Of a stretch of DNA of 64,000 nucleotides, positions 1 through 11,886 are shown one piece after another. Numbering within the stretch: position 1 is the first letter of the stretch; each line of letters begins with the position of its first letter. The notes under the pieces are model-generated. The model searched no databases. It had not been told where the DNA came from and worked only from the letters and a program-made list of their open reading frames with translations. This DNA comes from Linnemannia hyalina (taxonomy: Eukaryota > Mortierellomycota > Mortierellomycetes > Mortierellales > Mortierellaceae). The translations under genes and the position numbers were made by a program. The stretch spans positions 186,001 to 250,000 of the forward strand of contig JAHRHY010000017.1 of the NCBI GenBank assembly GCA_019671135.1, read 5' to 3'.

Positions 1-68
1 TCGCACGAACAAGACCACGAGAGGACCCTCCGCAGAGCGTTCGCCCTTCTCCACCTAATTATCACGAA

Positions 69-76
69 TCACGTGC
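69..76. promoter_or_regulatory. E-box TCACGTGC upstream of BMT5-like gene
   Basis: The palindrome CACGTG lies at 70-75 with the flanks T and C, about 156 bp before the methyltransferase start codon. The same octamer TCACGTGC appears upstream of PRP19 and between CstF-64 and eIF1 in this window. CACGTG is the classic site for fungal bHLH factors of the Cbf1 type; use here is inference. Confidence 0.45.
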
Positions 77-225
77 AATGCAGGCTAACACATTTGTGAA
101 ACGCAGTCACTTTTGCGAGGCAAAGGGAAAAAAGAAAAAAAAAAAAGTTGTTTGTTTGTTTGTTGAATCCACACTTAGCTCAAACACATCCATCAACCTC
201 ATCCACCAACAACTAACCACCAAGG

Positions 226-1382
226 ATGGCGCCCAAGTACAAGAAAACAAAGCTGAAGATGGCCCTGACAAAGCTTCAGGACGGCCACCAAAAGCGTCAA
301 CGTGCCACCGAGATCCGCGACATGAAGGAAGCCGCCCTCGCAGCTGCTCCCAAGAAGACCGCCTCCCAGCAAGCAGCCAGCGGGAACACCTCCTCTGCAG
401 CCCTGAAGGCCCAAAAGAAGGCCATGTCCAAGCTGCCCCCACCTCCCTATTACAACCACGACACCATCCTCCTGATCGGAGAGGCCAACTTTTCGTTTGC
501 AAAGTCATTGGCGCTGGAGATTCTTAACCGTGGCGATATCATCACGGCGACGACTCTGGATACATTTACGACTATGATGGAAAAGTACCCCGATGCACAG
601 GAGAATGTCAAGGAGCTTGAGGATGCTGGAGCCACGGTCTTGTTTGAGGTCGACGCAACAAAGCTGAGCAAGATCAAGAGCTTCAAGGGCAAGCGCTTCT
701 CCAAGATCGTCTTCAACTTTCCCCATGCTGGTAAGTACTTTTGCTTCTTTCAATTGATCTTCTTTCTCTTGATCTTCTCTCAATTGATCACTTTCAATTG
801 ATCACTTTCAAATGATCTCTGTTCAATTGGCTGTCACGCTGGCTGATGTGTAACTGCCATGCATACCTTACTTTCACGACGATCCATTGATCTATTGAAA
901 CTAACCATACCAAAAAATCACCATCTGTTAATAAAATAGGTGCCGGTATCAAGGATCAGGACCGCAACGTAGTGAGCAATCAAAAGCTGATGCGCTCCTT
1001 CTTCGAATCCGCAACCCCCTTCCTCGCAGACACAGACCTGGGCGACAAGAAACCTGGCGAGATCCATGTGACAGTCAAGACAGGATTGCCCTACGACCTC
1101 TGGAACATCAAGCGTCTTGCGGCGGGCACTGGATTGTTGGGTAACAAGACTTCTTTCCCCTTCAAGCCAGTACAGTACCCTGGATATGAGCATCGTCGGA
1201 CGATCGGGTTCAAGGAGGGTGTCAGTCAGGGTGATAATGTCGAGATTGCGAACAAGAGTCCAAAGACTTTTGTGTTTGTCAAGAAGACCGCCAAGGAGGC
1301 TGATATGGCCAAGGAATCTGAAACGGCCAACATTAGGAAGAGGAAGCGCGCCGGCGAGGATGTCTCCGACGACGAGGAGTAA
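226..1382 (+). CDS. BMT5: 25S rRNA (uridine-N3)-methyltransferase BMT5-like protein
   Basis: Predicted nucleolar SAM-dependent methyltransferase of the BMT5 family, which in yeast makes m3U in 25S rRNA. Two exons, 226-730 and 940-1382; the 209-bp intron has GTAAGT and ATAG ends, splits one glycine codon, and the join gives 315 aa. The first 70 residues are lysine-rich and probably nucleolar. The Rossmann-type SAM motif GEANFSFA is at residues 85-92, and the family signature NFPHAG spans the splice junction and runs on into GAGIKDQDRNVVSNQKL. The C-terminus is basic then acidic (RKRKR then DDEE), a common nucleolar tail. The ATG at 226 is preceded by a purine-rich AAGG context and is the first in-frame methionine. 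The neighbour GLO2 is convergent, 314 bp away. Recognition is from motif memory; confidence is high. Confidence 0.9.
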
Positions 1383-1696
1383 TTGTCTTCTTTGTCTTCT
1401 TTTTTTTTTGTCCGTAATGTCATTGTTTCCTTTAATGGAACATAGAGACCACTTCACATCCTCCATTCCACTCCATTATCATTTTTGCATTTGCACACAT
1501 TGTACCATAGAATATAAAAATGCCGTTATCCACCTATCTGCAAACATGCTGCTTTGATCCCTCATCACTAAACAATACAGACCCACACCGTGCATAGAGA
1601 CCAAAATGGCCATTCATCACCCCGCATGAAGAGGCAACTTGATAAGCCCATGTGTTTTTTTAGTGTATTTATTATGCGCGAGTGGATGGTGGTATT
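1383..1696. other. Convergent intergenic region (no gene seen)
   Basis: The 3' ends of the BMT5-like gene and of the minus-strand glyoxalase II gene face each other. T-rich tracts follow the BMT5 stop. I see no coding potential or RNA gene. Confidence 0.6.
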
Positions 1697-3210
1697 TTAA
1701 AAGGTATTTTTGAGTTCTCGAAGGACATGCATCACATCGATAGGGTCGCTCTTGTTCGTAAATGCCTGTAGTGCTGGCTCACTGTTTAGCAAAAAAAGAT
1801 TAGGTTCAAAGAAAGGTACATTGATTAGTTACTGTAGTCGTCTTCCCTTCGGCATTACATTATGGAGGGGGAAGAGGCCAACCAAATTCTGTCCGGCAAA
1901 GCTTGACAATAGATAAGAAAAGAGAAGACTTACTTGACGCGGAGGAAGGGATTGCAGAGCAACTCCTCACCAATGGTGCCGGGGACGGTGATGGTGACAT
2001 TATTGTCTATGCACCACCTCAGCTTTTGGACGACGTGCGCATTGTCGGGTTCGACATGGAGGGCAAACTCGAGGTTGGCGCGAGTGTATTCGTGGCCACA
2101 GTAGACCTTGGTCTCGACGGGGAGAGTGGCCAGGATGTGGAGCAAGCTGTTATACATGTCTGCCGCCGTTCCCTCAAAGAACCTTCCGCAGCCGCCTATT
2201 AGAGGAGATTGTTAGATGAGTATGGTCTTTTCAGTTGAACCCTTCCTTGCATTACAAATTTGATAACGATGCGCAATAGATCCATGAGACGTACTGAGGA
2301 AGAGGGTGTCGCCAGTAAAGACGGCCCGGTCGTTGCCATCGCGGGCATAGTAGCTGATGGATCCCTTGGTGTGGCAGTGGGTCCAGAGGGCCTGGATGGT
2401 AATACTTCCGATCTTGAACTCTTCCCTGTCCTTGACGACATAGTTGATCTCGGGAATACGGGCATCGGCACCGTAGACGGCGAGACCGGGCTTCTTGGCA
2501 ATGAGTTCGACATTTCCGCCGGCGTGGTCCCAGTGGTGGTGTGTGCAGAGGACGGAGGTGAGTTTGGCGCCGAGGTGCTGGAGGATATGCATCAGCTTTT
2601 GTGGCTCGACGGGGTCGATCACAGCGGCCTCTGATGACTTTTCATCGAGGATGATATACGAGTAGTTATCTATTCGAAGGGGGGCATGCGGGTTAGTTAG
2701 TAAGGATGTTTGTAGTAGATAAGAAAGAGGAGGAGGAGAAGGGTCGGCGGGGACACACGAAGAAGCGATCGCGTTTGTTTTCTCCTGAGAAATAGAGCCA
2801 CGGACAGGTGTCGAACTGAGGTAGTTGAAGATCCAAAAATATCGGTTGTCGTTTGTTTTGCTGCTGTTCCTGCTCCTTTTCTTACTCTATCTCCTTGGCC
2901 ACCAAAATAAACACTCTTTGTTTTACTCTCTTTCTCCTTCTTTACACCACTCGTCATTTCCATTTCATTTCTATTCAACCGTTACAAACATCATTCCCAT
3001 CCCCATTTCTGTCTCGTCCTGATTCCTTGTCGACGTCCGAGTTGCCGCCGAATTGGTTCCTGACAACACAAGTACACACAAAGGTAAAAACAGTGGGCTG
3101 AAGAGTCGAGAAATGAACAACTCGTCCTAGGCGAATGAGCCCAACGGAAAATAAGAGGTGAATGAAGGGTGGGTTTTACCTTCGAGAGCGGGGACGGTAA
3201 CAACACGCAT
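1697..3210 (-). CDS. GLO2: Hydroxyacylglutathione hydrolase (glyoxalase II)
   Basis: Hydrolyses S-D-lactoylglutathione to D-lactate and glutathione, the second step of methylglyoxal detoxification. Four exons on the minus strand: 3210-3180, 2669-2295, 2195-1934 and 1781-1697; all phases close and give 250 aa, close to cytosolic human HAGH (260). The metallo-beta-lactamase signature THHHWDHAG supplies metal ligands H54, H56, D58 and H59; H110 lies in the CHTKG segment, the bridging aspartate is D131 in FTGDTLF, and YCGHEY carries the last histidine. The start MRVVTVPALEDNY aligns with the cytosolic form, so no mitochondrial presequence is encoded from this ATG. The first intron is long (510 bp) and the first exon encodes only ten residues, so an exon search from transcripts would be decisive for the 5' end. 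Confidence 0.93.
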
Positions 3211-4018
3211 CGTGAGAGTGAATCGGTGGGGAGTGTGAGAGAGTGGTATAGAGAGGTCGTTGTTGTGAGTGAAGAAAGGTAGAAAAAAAAGTAAAGACGA
3301 GTGAAGGCGGAGTGACGAAAGTAGAGGAGAGAGAGTGGCACGCCTTTGTTGAATATTTTTTCTTTAGTGCGACGAGGGAACCTTGTTTGTTGTTGTGTTT
3401 GTTGTAGAGTTTGTTGCGTTTGTTGAGTTGGTTGGTTGTTGGATGGAAGGAATGGAAGATTCGTTGGAAGGTGGAGGGTTGAGTTGAATGTGAAAAGGGA
3501 AAGGGGGTTTGAGAGGGTGAAAGGAAAGGGGAGTGTAAGAAAAGGGAAAGGGCGTCAGACAGGGCGACGTGGACTGAGGAAGGGGGAGGAAGGAGGAGGG
3601 TGTGTGGGTGAAGAAAGAGAGTGAGAGACAGAGGGTTGAAGAGGAAGAAGTAGAAGAAGGAGTGCTGTGCGGAGTGAAGGAGGTGGCAGGGTGTAGGGGA
3701 GATCGTAATAATGGACAGATGGACGTGTGGAGAGGAGAGGGAGGAAGAGAAAAGGATAGGAGAGGAGAGGACAAGGGAAAGAAAGAGAGACGAATGGGAG
3801 GGAAGAAGAGAAGCACCGTGTATTTATTAAGCGCACCCGGATGGATAATGAAGTCAAGAAAGACGTCTATTGCTGGGGCTGGACACATGTGTCTTCTCCC
3901 TCCTCCCTTTCACAACCATGTTCGACGCCCTGTCTGAGAATGGGTGGAGTCATCACCTCTTTTGCAACCCTTGCAAGTTGCAAGGTGCTCCTTTGCTCAA
4001 TCGCAATTCCCACTTTTG

Positions 4019-4037
4019 CCCCCCCCCCCCCCCCCCC
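4019..4037. repeat. Poly(C) tract, 19 nt
   Basis: A run of 19 cytosines in the pyrimidine-rich half of the spacer. Length is likely variable and sequencing-error-prone. Confidence 0.9.
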
Positions 4038-4172
4038 ACCTCCCCTGCAAATTGGAATTGGTCGATTCGAAGCTTCCTCTGTCGAACGTTCTTTGCTTCT
4101 TTTTTCAAAATCTCGCGCTGTCATTCGCTCCTTTCCCTTGTCGCTCCTTTGTAATCCCTATCTCTCAACACC

Positions 4173-4310
4173 ACTTACTTACTTACTTACTTACTTACAA
4201 CACACTAAAGCCCATCACCGCGTCTCTGTCTCTTCCAATGGAAGGCCACATCAATAATTGCTCACTCACACTCCCTTACTCACTCACTCACTCACTCACT
4301 CACTCACTCA
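4173..4310. repeat. Two tetranucleotide microsatellites (ACTT)n and (CTCA)n
   Basis: About six ACTT/TTAC units lie at 4173-4198, and about eight CTCA units at 4277-4310. Both are direct and in the same strand sense, within the pyrimidine-rich spacer. Confidence 0.9.
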
Positions 4311-5551
4311 TGCATCCCAAGCACTAAGCCTGCAATGACCTCCCCTCGATGTTGCCATTCTTTTGTTTACTCCAATTGAGGTCATTGTTTGTTTGGACTG
4401 ATTTCTCGGTAACAATAACGTTTAGGCCCTGCTTACCCTCTCACCTGCCTTCATCTTTTTCATCTCTCCTTTACTCCTCCCCCTTTTCTTTTTGAATGTT
4501 CGGGTGCCTCCTGACTATCTAGTCGCTCTGCGGGTTCATTCATGTCCCCTCTTTTCTGTTTAATCCTGGGTCATGCTCTTTTTCCTTCCTACCTTTTCCA
4601 TGGTTTGCAAGAAAATAAAATCCCCGACACACCGCTCATTCAATCCCACAAATACGATTACATACGCTACAACACCCACATGTCATCTTCAAACAACGGC
4701 AGCTCTTGTTTCGTGCACGTTTGCACTATAACCTCTTTTTGCGCCAAGTACCGTTTTTATTCTCTTGCCTTTTGGTACTTTGGTACTTTGTTATTTCCAC
4801 TTTGGTTAGATCAGTGAGTATTTTTAACTTCAGGTCTTCGATCACTCTCTCTTTTCCGCGCCTTGCCGTTTTTCTCTTGTTTCTATCTTTTCTTTTCTCT
4901 TTTCTCTTCCTCCCTTCTTCCCTTCTTCCCTTTCTTTCTAACTATCCGCTCCACTATTTCCGATCACCCCCTCCCCCTCCCCCCTTACTTTTTGCTCACT
5001 CCTTTGACTCTCCCTACCTGGACTCTCGATTGTCGAATGGACATGCAGTCGATAGATAGATAGCCGAGACATGTGGGTGTATAAGAGTGGTTTATGTCGA
5101 TCTCTCCTTCACCCTCATTATTCGCTCATCCACTCTTCCATCCACTCTTCCATTCACCTTCTTTTTTTGCGAATGTGTCTCAGTCCGGAATCGCTGAATT
5201 GCCCTGTCGATCGGGTGGGAGAGCAAAGGTTATTGTTATGTGATCAGGAGTACCTTTTTTTCTTTTGCTTTACTTTCATACCTACCGCACAAGGGAGGAA
5301 GGACCCCCGCTTTTCTGGGCCTTGCTTCGACTCCATTGTTTTGCCATTTCTATTCTCTCCTCCACTTCAAGGAAATTGTTGATTCATTGCCATGCTTCTC
5401 CAATCTCACACCCAATCACACACATCCTTCTTTCTTTTTCTAATCTCCTATCATTTTGTTCAACCTCTTGCTTCATTGTCATTCATCCATTCCACAGACT
5501 GCTTCGGTACCCAACACGTGGCCACTCCCCTTACACCCTCAGTAACACAAC

Positions 5552-5890
5552 ATGACAAGTACCTTTAAAGGATCACCCGACCAGCGCCAACATCTCCAGC
5601 AAATGTCACTACCAGAGACACTGGATAGAGCCCATGAGGCCCTATCGACGATCTTGACAGCAATTCCGTTCTCGACCACGGACGAGGCACTGGACCAGAC
5701 GAGCGCACATCTTGACTCGACGGCCCGGTACTTGAAAGATTCGAGCGATAGCCTTGTCCGGTCCCAGAATCAGTTGGCGACGCTTGTTTCGCGGATTCAG
5801 TATGTTAGAGAGTTCTTGCCTGAGGATGGACACCTCCAGCGTTCTTTTGATGATGGTGATGAGGTGGAGGAAGAAGAGGTCAAGAAGTAG
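5552..5890 (+). CDS. Small coiled-coil protein, unrecognised (112 aa)
   Basis: Single-exon frame of 112 aa beginning MTSTFKGSPDQRQ and ending in an acidic tail (DDGDEVEEEEVKK). It contrasts with the low-complexity frames around it: balanced composition, no long homopolymers, and a heptad-like pattern of leucines (LPETLDRAHEALSTIL, LDSTARYLKDSSDSLV, NQLATLVSRIQYVREFL). The shape suits a small helical subunit of a larger assembly; small DASH kinetochore or BLOC-1/BORC subunits are the right size and style, but I cannot match a signature and name none. A CACGTG sits at 5515-5520, 37 bp before the ATG, and a CT-rich leader precedes it. An extra exon on either side is possible. Confidence 0.6.
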   Translation: MTSTFKGSPDQRQHLQQMSLPETLDRAHEALSTILTAIPFSTTDEALDQTSAHLDSTARYLKDSSDSLVRSQNQLATLVSRIQYVREFLPEDGHLQRSFDDGDEVEEEEVKK

Positions 5891-6427
5891 AGGTAGTTCA
5901 TCAGCAAAGAGTGGTCTTTTCGCCACCAATTTTCAAGGTGCCGTTCTTTTCATGATCAGTAAAAACGATGTTCTCCCACGATCAGTTCCCTGTCACTTTG
6001 ACCCACAGGCAACTGGAAAGAAATGAGAAAGAAAAGGATAGCCCCGCAATACTAACTTTCTTCTTCTTCTGGATGCTTGATGAAAGGAAGGGCAGTTTTG
6101 TAGGCGTATGTGCTGCTGTGTGCTGTGTTGTTTGTTCAATTGATACATCCATTTTACATACAAGTATCCAAGACAGCGGTTGAGGGTGAAACCGACAGGC
6201 ATTGACCACCAAGTTCGCGAACCAAAAAAATAATAATAATAAGTCATTCAACGACCGACTTTTTTTTTTAATTTCCACCGAGTTGCATTTCATAAAAGAG
6301 ATGTTGTTTCCATGAGTGGTTGAGACACGTTTCTCGTGTGTGTATGTGTGTATGCTTCATGAACTTGACCCTCAATTCTAATGTCTCTCATACGCAAGTC
6401 TACGCATCTTTTTTTTAAAATTATAAC
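5891..6427. other. Convergent intergenic region
   Basis: Lies between the 112-aa gene (+) and the Sec2-like gene (-). It holds short A and T tracts and a (TGTG)-rich segment near 6335-6355. No gene is visible. Confidence 0.55.
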
Positions 6428-9400
6428 CTACTCACGAGTAACATACAACGACGCCTCACCACCACCACCACCACCGCCGCCCACAGTCCTTCCCCCTCCT
6501 CCAACCAAATCCATAGACCCAATCCTCGCATACGCCATCCGCTGCCTCAACCCCAGCGCACGTCTAAACAATTCCAAACTCGTCGGCTGGTTCAACAGCC
6601 CCTGTCGGAGGTGTGCCAAGAACATGAAGAAGTCGCATACGGCAACTATCCGTTCGCGACAGAACCTGTCCAGTGCATGGTATTGCTGTTGTTGAGGTGG
6701 TTGAGTTGAGGAAGGGATGGTTGATGAGTTGGGGGCCGAGGAGGATGAAGAGGAGGAGGTGGAGGAGGATGAAAAGGAAGAGTCGAGGAGGCGGAGGCGG
6801 AATTCGCAGGACCGGATAGATCCGCAGAGGCAGCATGCGGTCTTGGGGGCTGCTGCTGTTGTCGTCCTGTTCACCACCAGCATCGATCCTGCATTCGTAG
6901 TCGTGTTGCCTGTTGCGGTAACTGGCGGTGGTGGTGGTGGTGAATGTTTCCAGGCTTCGATCTCACAGGCGTTGGCTTCCATGGCTTTCAGGAGTCGTTG
7001 TACCCATAGCCCTTGTACATTGCTGTTTGTGTTGTTGTTGATCCCATGTCGGAGAGGAGGTGATGACGCCGAGGATAGTGTCGAGGAAGAGGACAGGAAG
7101 GCGCTCATCCATCCAGAACTCTGCCTTTTTGCCACCGTAGCAGCCGTTGTCGGGGATCGTCCGTTATGATTGATTAAAAGACAGGGGTAGATATCCTCGG
7201 CGAGGACTTTCCTCATATATTCCGACTGGCCTGTATTGGTTGTAGAAGGGTGATTGCGTCTGCCCACATTTGTGTTGTTGGCGGTGAGTCGAGCCGAGGA
7301 GGAGGAGGAGGAGGAGGAAGGAAAGGTGCGCTTGAAGATGTTTGATTCGGATGGTGCACTGTTGTTGTTGTTGTTGGAAGAAGAGGATCGGATGGAGGTA
7401 AGGTGGTCCTCAAACTCCTGGAACGTAATCCCATCCACAAACTTCTCGACAGCAATCGGAGTCGCCTTCGACTCTAGTGGTAACACCGTCGCCGCAAACT
7501 CTTTCCTCTGCAACTCACCTTCACCAACCTCTCCTCCATCCATGGCAGCATTACGAACCAAGTTGAGCGCAGGGTGAATAAAGGACGCGTTGATGCCTCC
7601 TGTGCCAGGTGATTGTTGGTAGTGGTGGCCTTTTCCGGCGAGCTCGGTGATGCCAACACAATCTGCAGCCAGCTGTCGGATCCGTGTGATGCATTCTCCT
7701 ACCAGCTCACCGCTTGATTCCAGTTCCTTCCTCGATGCCGCGACCAGCCTTTTCTGTCGGATGGTTGTCGTTGTAGCCATATAATTTTCGTCACTGACAT
7801 TATCTGGTTGCTGTTTCTGTTGAGAACCCGCCATATCTACCACCACCACCATCATCGAACCGGCACCACCGCCACTTGGAACACCCTTCTCAAGACACCT
7901 CAACGCCAACAACGCCAATTCACTCGCCTCATCCAGCGCCGCCTGCGCACACGTCAACTCATTCACACTCCCCAACAACTCTTTCGAAAACCTCCTCAGA
8001 TCCCTCACCAATTGCTGATGCCCCTCCTCAATCTTCTGATGCCGGTTTAGTTCTTGGACCCGTAACTTGTCGAGATGGAGGATGTGTTGTTTTAAAAAGA
8101 CGCGTTCGTCGATGAAGGTGGGGGAGAGGATCGAGTTGAGGGATTGGGAGGAGCCTGAGATTGTTGCGGCGGTTGAGTTTAGGGCGTGGAACAGGGTTTC
8201 TGTCGAGGTGTTTGTTGAGATTGGGAGTAGATTGGGCTGTGTGATGGTGTGGGCGGCAAAAGTAGTATCAATGGACTTTTGAAGGGGGCCTAAGGACCCG
8301 GCGAGGAGTTGGCGACAACGACGCATCTGTGAAGATGATGAAGTGGATGGAGACCGCAACTCTGGGGTGTTCGCCTGCACATCCAGTTCGGTACCAGTGT
8401 TCCTGTCCCTGTTGCTGTCCATATCCTCGACGGTCGCCAGGACACGACTGACCGAGAAATCCTCCACCCTCTCACCTTCCTCATCCTCGTCCTCGTGCAA
8501 CAACTCCTCAGTGATGATATTGCTGACCAGACTCATCATACTTGAGTTCTCCAACCACTCTTTCAACGCCCTATCTGGTGCACCTCTCGTCCTTGTCCTC
8601 GTCCTCCTCTTTCCTTGTTTGACAGCATCCCGGGCTCCTTTTTCCTGCTCCTGTCTACTTCCATGTCCACGAGAGGCCAACTTTCTGCCACTGCCATTCT
8701 CGGTGCTGGTCTTGCAAGAAGAGGAAGAGGTGGATGACAGGGAGGGAGCAATTTCGATGGTCTTGAGATATTGTAACGCCGCCATGATCGCATTCCTGTA
8801 AACCGCTTCCTGTGACTCCTTCACTGCCACCGTATCAGAGGACGATGAAGAGTCATTATTGTTGGGAGAGAGCGATGATGACGGTACGGTAGACAAAGAG
8901 GCCGACGACAGTCGTGAAGTATCAGTATTGTTGACATTTGTACTACAGGCGGAGCTGGTTGGGAGGTCCGGTTGGGAGGGATCGGCATCCGACGATTCCG
9001 ATAACTGTTTTTTCGCGCCTGTCTCCATCCTTGATTCAGACGATGAAGATAAATTACCCAAGGTTGAGGACTTCTCAGCGATCAAGGAGGGTAACGTCCC
9101 CTCAGAGCGGGTATTACGTCCCAGCCCAGGCATCACCTCTTCAGTGCGTGTCCTAGTCCGTGTGCTCTGTCGAGGACTGCCGTTGCTGTTGTGGTTGTTG
9201 GTATGACTTGCAGAGGAAGAGGAGATGAGGGCGTTCTCGAGGACAGAAGTAGTCCACTGGACCACTATCTCCGCATGATCCATCCACCCCTGATCCTGCT
9301 GGACAATCGCGTCCAAGTCCTGGATCTCCTGGGTCATCTCCAACCTGTCCTGCTCATATAACGGTATCGCCTAGCATTCAAACACAGACACGTTTGGAAA

Positions 9401-10493
9401 TTTAGTTGCATTTTTTTTTTTTTTTTGGGACGCGGTTTGCTTCATACTGGAATTCGGGATGGCAATGTAGGTTTTTGGAAGTGTGTATATGTGTGTGTTG
9501 TACCTTGCAGTCTTCTTCTAGTTCTTGGAGGCGGGATTCTAGCATGGTTACTGTCTGCATGGCCTCCTGAAGCCAGGGCATTACCTTCCCGTCCAACATG
9601 TTCATTGCCCCCGTTACTCCTTCTGATGTGGCGGTTACTGGTGCAGAAGGGAGAGGGAAATCTGTGGGCGGGGATGCAGAGGCCAGGCCCTGGCCCTGAA
9701 GAGGGAATTGGAGGTTGTGATGGAGGGATGTGGTCCGTGTTCTCACTGTTGGTGGCGGTGGCATATCTGGAGAATCATTGTTCGAGTCGAGCGGGGATGG
9801 TAATGGCGATGGTAGTTCCTGGTGCTGAGAATATGTAGATTGGCTCCTGTACTGAAGTGAAGGGAGGATGGACGCAGACGCATACCGATGCGACGCCACC
9901 CCTTCTTTTGCATTTTCTAAAGGACGATCTTGGCCGGTATGAAAGTCAACCTTCTTGATAAGAGTGGTGTCGATGACTGATGTCGTGTTCGTTTGGACGT
10001 TGTTGTCGGTGGTCGTGAATGCCAATGGCAATAATGGTACTGAAGTAGAGGTGGATAAAGGTGAATAGAGGCTCGCAGGAGCAGCAGAGGTTTGTGTCTG
10101 TGAGCGATTGGAAGTATGGACTTTGATTGCTGATACGTGATTATTACTCTTGCTGTTGCTGTCATGATCGTCGACACTGGGAGGAGGGAAAGTGGGTACT
10201 GGAGAAGTAGGAGTGTAGCACGAGAATTCATCCTTGTACGATGCCGGCAATGCTGTAGAGGCATTATGTGTGTTGTTGGTGGTTGCAGCCCTGGATCTGG
10301 ACCATGGTGCTCTTCCTGGGAGTGTTATTGATGGTGCGGTTGTGGATGTAGTGGAGGATGGTGTGAGGGGAGAGGCGATTGAAGGTGCATGATGATGGTT
10401 GTTGAATTTGGTGCGAGGGGCGGATGTGTTGAGAGGGAGGGGTGGGTGGTATGCGGAGGGGGGACGTGTGCCTGTTGTGTATGCGCGGTTCAT
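6428..10493 (-). CDS. Sec2/Rabin-like C-terminal-domain protein, serine-rich (1310 aa)
   Basis: Two exons on the minus strand, 10493-9504 and 9370-6428, joined in phase 0 by a GTACAA...TAG intron. The first 280 residues and most of the middle are Ser/Thr/Asn/Pro-rich disorder. A short coiled coil spans the splice site (TMLESRLQELEEDCK then LYEQDRLEMTQEIQDLDAIV) and a longer helical block begins FIDERVFLKQHILHLDKL. Residues about 1176-1285 carry CxLCGSIRSCxFRLRL, then RFCRERIVAVCDFFMFL and LRQGLLNQ, the conserved C-terminal pattern of Rabin8/RAB3IP-type proteins, whose family exchanges GDP on Sec4/Rab8 during secretion. The N-terminal SLFEEAN-type Rab-exchange helix of Sec2 is not seen, so exchange activity is not supported. 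The C-terminus ends in a glycine run. The ATG at 10493 is the first in frame; an upstream exon cannot be excluded. Confidence 0.72.
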
Positions 10494-11886
10494 GATGGTC
10501 GTCTATTAGGAGAATGTGTGTGTTCTGTATGAGGTCGGCAAGATCCGAGTTTGAATGTGGAAAAGAAAGAAAGGAAGGTAGAGACACTGCCAATATCAGA
10601 CGAACAAACGAAACAGGCACAGGGACACAGAGAGCATTGGGATATGCGGGACTGAGAAAAAGTAGAACAAAGAAGGTACGAGCGGTGTGATAATGACTAG
10701 GAATTCATTATCCTCCGATTACTTTCGTTTTTTTTGCAGCATCCGTGCTAATTTTTACCTTGCTTGTGTAAACGTGTGTTTGGGATGTATGGCATTCAGG
10801 GAGATGCAGAATGTACATATAACCAATCCGATCGTTCAAGAGAATGGGATAATGAAAAGAAAGACGACGGAAAGGAGAAAAGAGTTAAAGGAGGTTGCAT
10901 AGAAAGAACTTAACAAGAACCAAAGTAAGAACAAACGTGTTTAGACGAAAAGTTAAAAAAGGCACACTGGTCGATCAGAAATCGAAGCTGATAAAGCCAT
11001 CGCTGACACAGATGATATAGCGTGGCATATGTGTCTCAGGTCGGGATCGGAGATAGAGTGCATGGTATCATCGTCTATCTACCTACCCTTGCCTTGGCCA
11101 CCCATCAGTGTGCAGCCCGATCTCACTTTTACTCACATGCGCCCATCATTGTCTGTTGTCCTTGCCTTCTCTGTTCTACCTTTTCATCTCTCATAACCTC
11201 AACAAAGATGGGCCATGACAAGAAACCCCAGCATCTGGATTCCACCCAAGATGAACGAAAAGAAATGAACCTATCGCCTTGATCTTCTTTTGTTGATCCC
11301 CCCTCCCACTAAATCCCTCTCTCCTTTCCTTACTTTGCCTTTCGAAGGATGAGCAAACCCTCTTTTTTTGATTTCAACTAAACCCAGCACCTGGGTCTAT
11401 GTCCCTTTGTTCCTTCCATCATCGCTCTCTTTTTTTTTTTGATATCAATCCATCCTGGATATCTCTTAATGACAGGACGTAGATGAAGAAAAAAATAATA
11501 AAGGAGGTGCATGATCGATCGTGTGAAAATTGCTAGCTTCTTTTTTTTGAAGGTATTACACAGATAGAAAGAGATGATAGGAACTATATAGGCAGAGTAG
11601 ACAATGAATACTTTCCCTATTTTTATTACTGTGCCGAAACTCGGAAGATGGTAATGTCATGAACAAGAAGAAAAGCAAACTCAACTGCACATAAGAACTA
11701 ACGTAATTGACTTGATTGCAAACAATACGAAAAAAAAAAGTCGTTACAAAGAAAGGATGACAAAGGGAAGAAGCGGGTCCTATTCCTCTCTCTCTCCTTC
11801 CCTGGTTCCTTCCCATCCTTGCCCCACTCCAAACAAACAAAAAAAGCATCGTGCTACATAAAAGCACATCACTTCACTTCACACAA
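10494..11886. other. Intergenic region, no gene seen
   Basis: Upstream region of the Sec2-like gene and downstream region of the F-box gene, both on the minus strand. It has scattered A/T tracts (near 11431 and 11541) and purine-rich patches. Short frames look like chance. Confidence 0.55.

Larger units (their letters stand above)
3211..5551. other. 2.3-kb spacer with purine-to-pyrimidine strand switch
   Basis: No gene recognised. From about 3211 to 3835 the + strand is strongly purine-rich (G/A); from about 3850 to 5550 it is strongly pyrimidine-rich (C/T). This is what two divergent CT-rich promoter/5' leader regions would give, GLO2 to the left and the 112-aa gene to the right. The long open frames here are low-complexity by-products of this composition. 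Confidence 0.55.
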
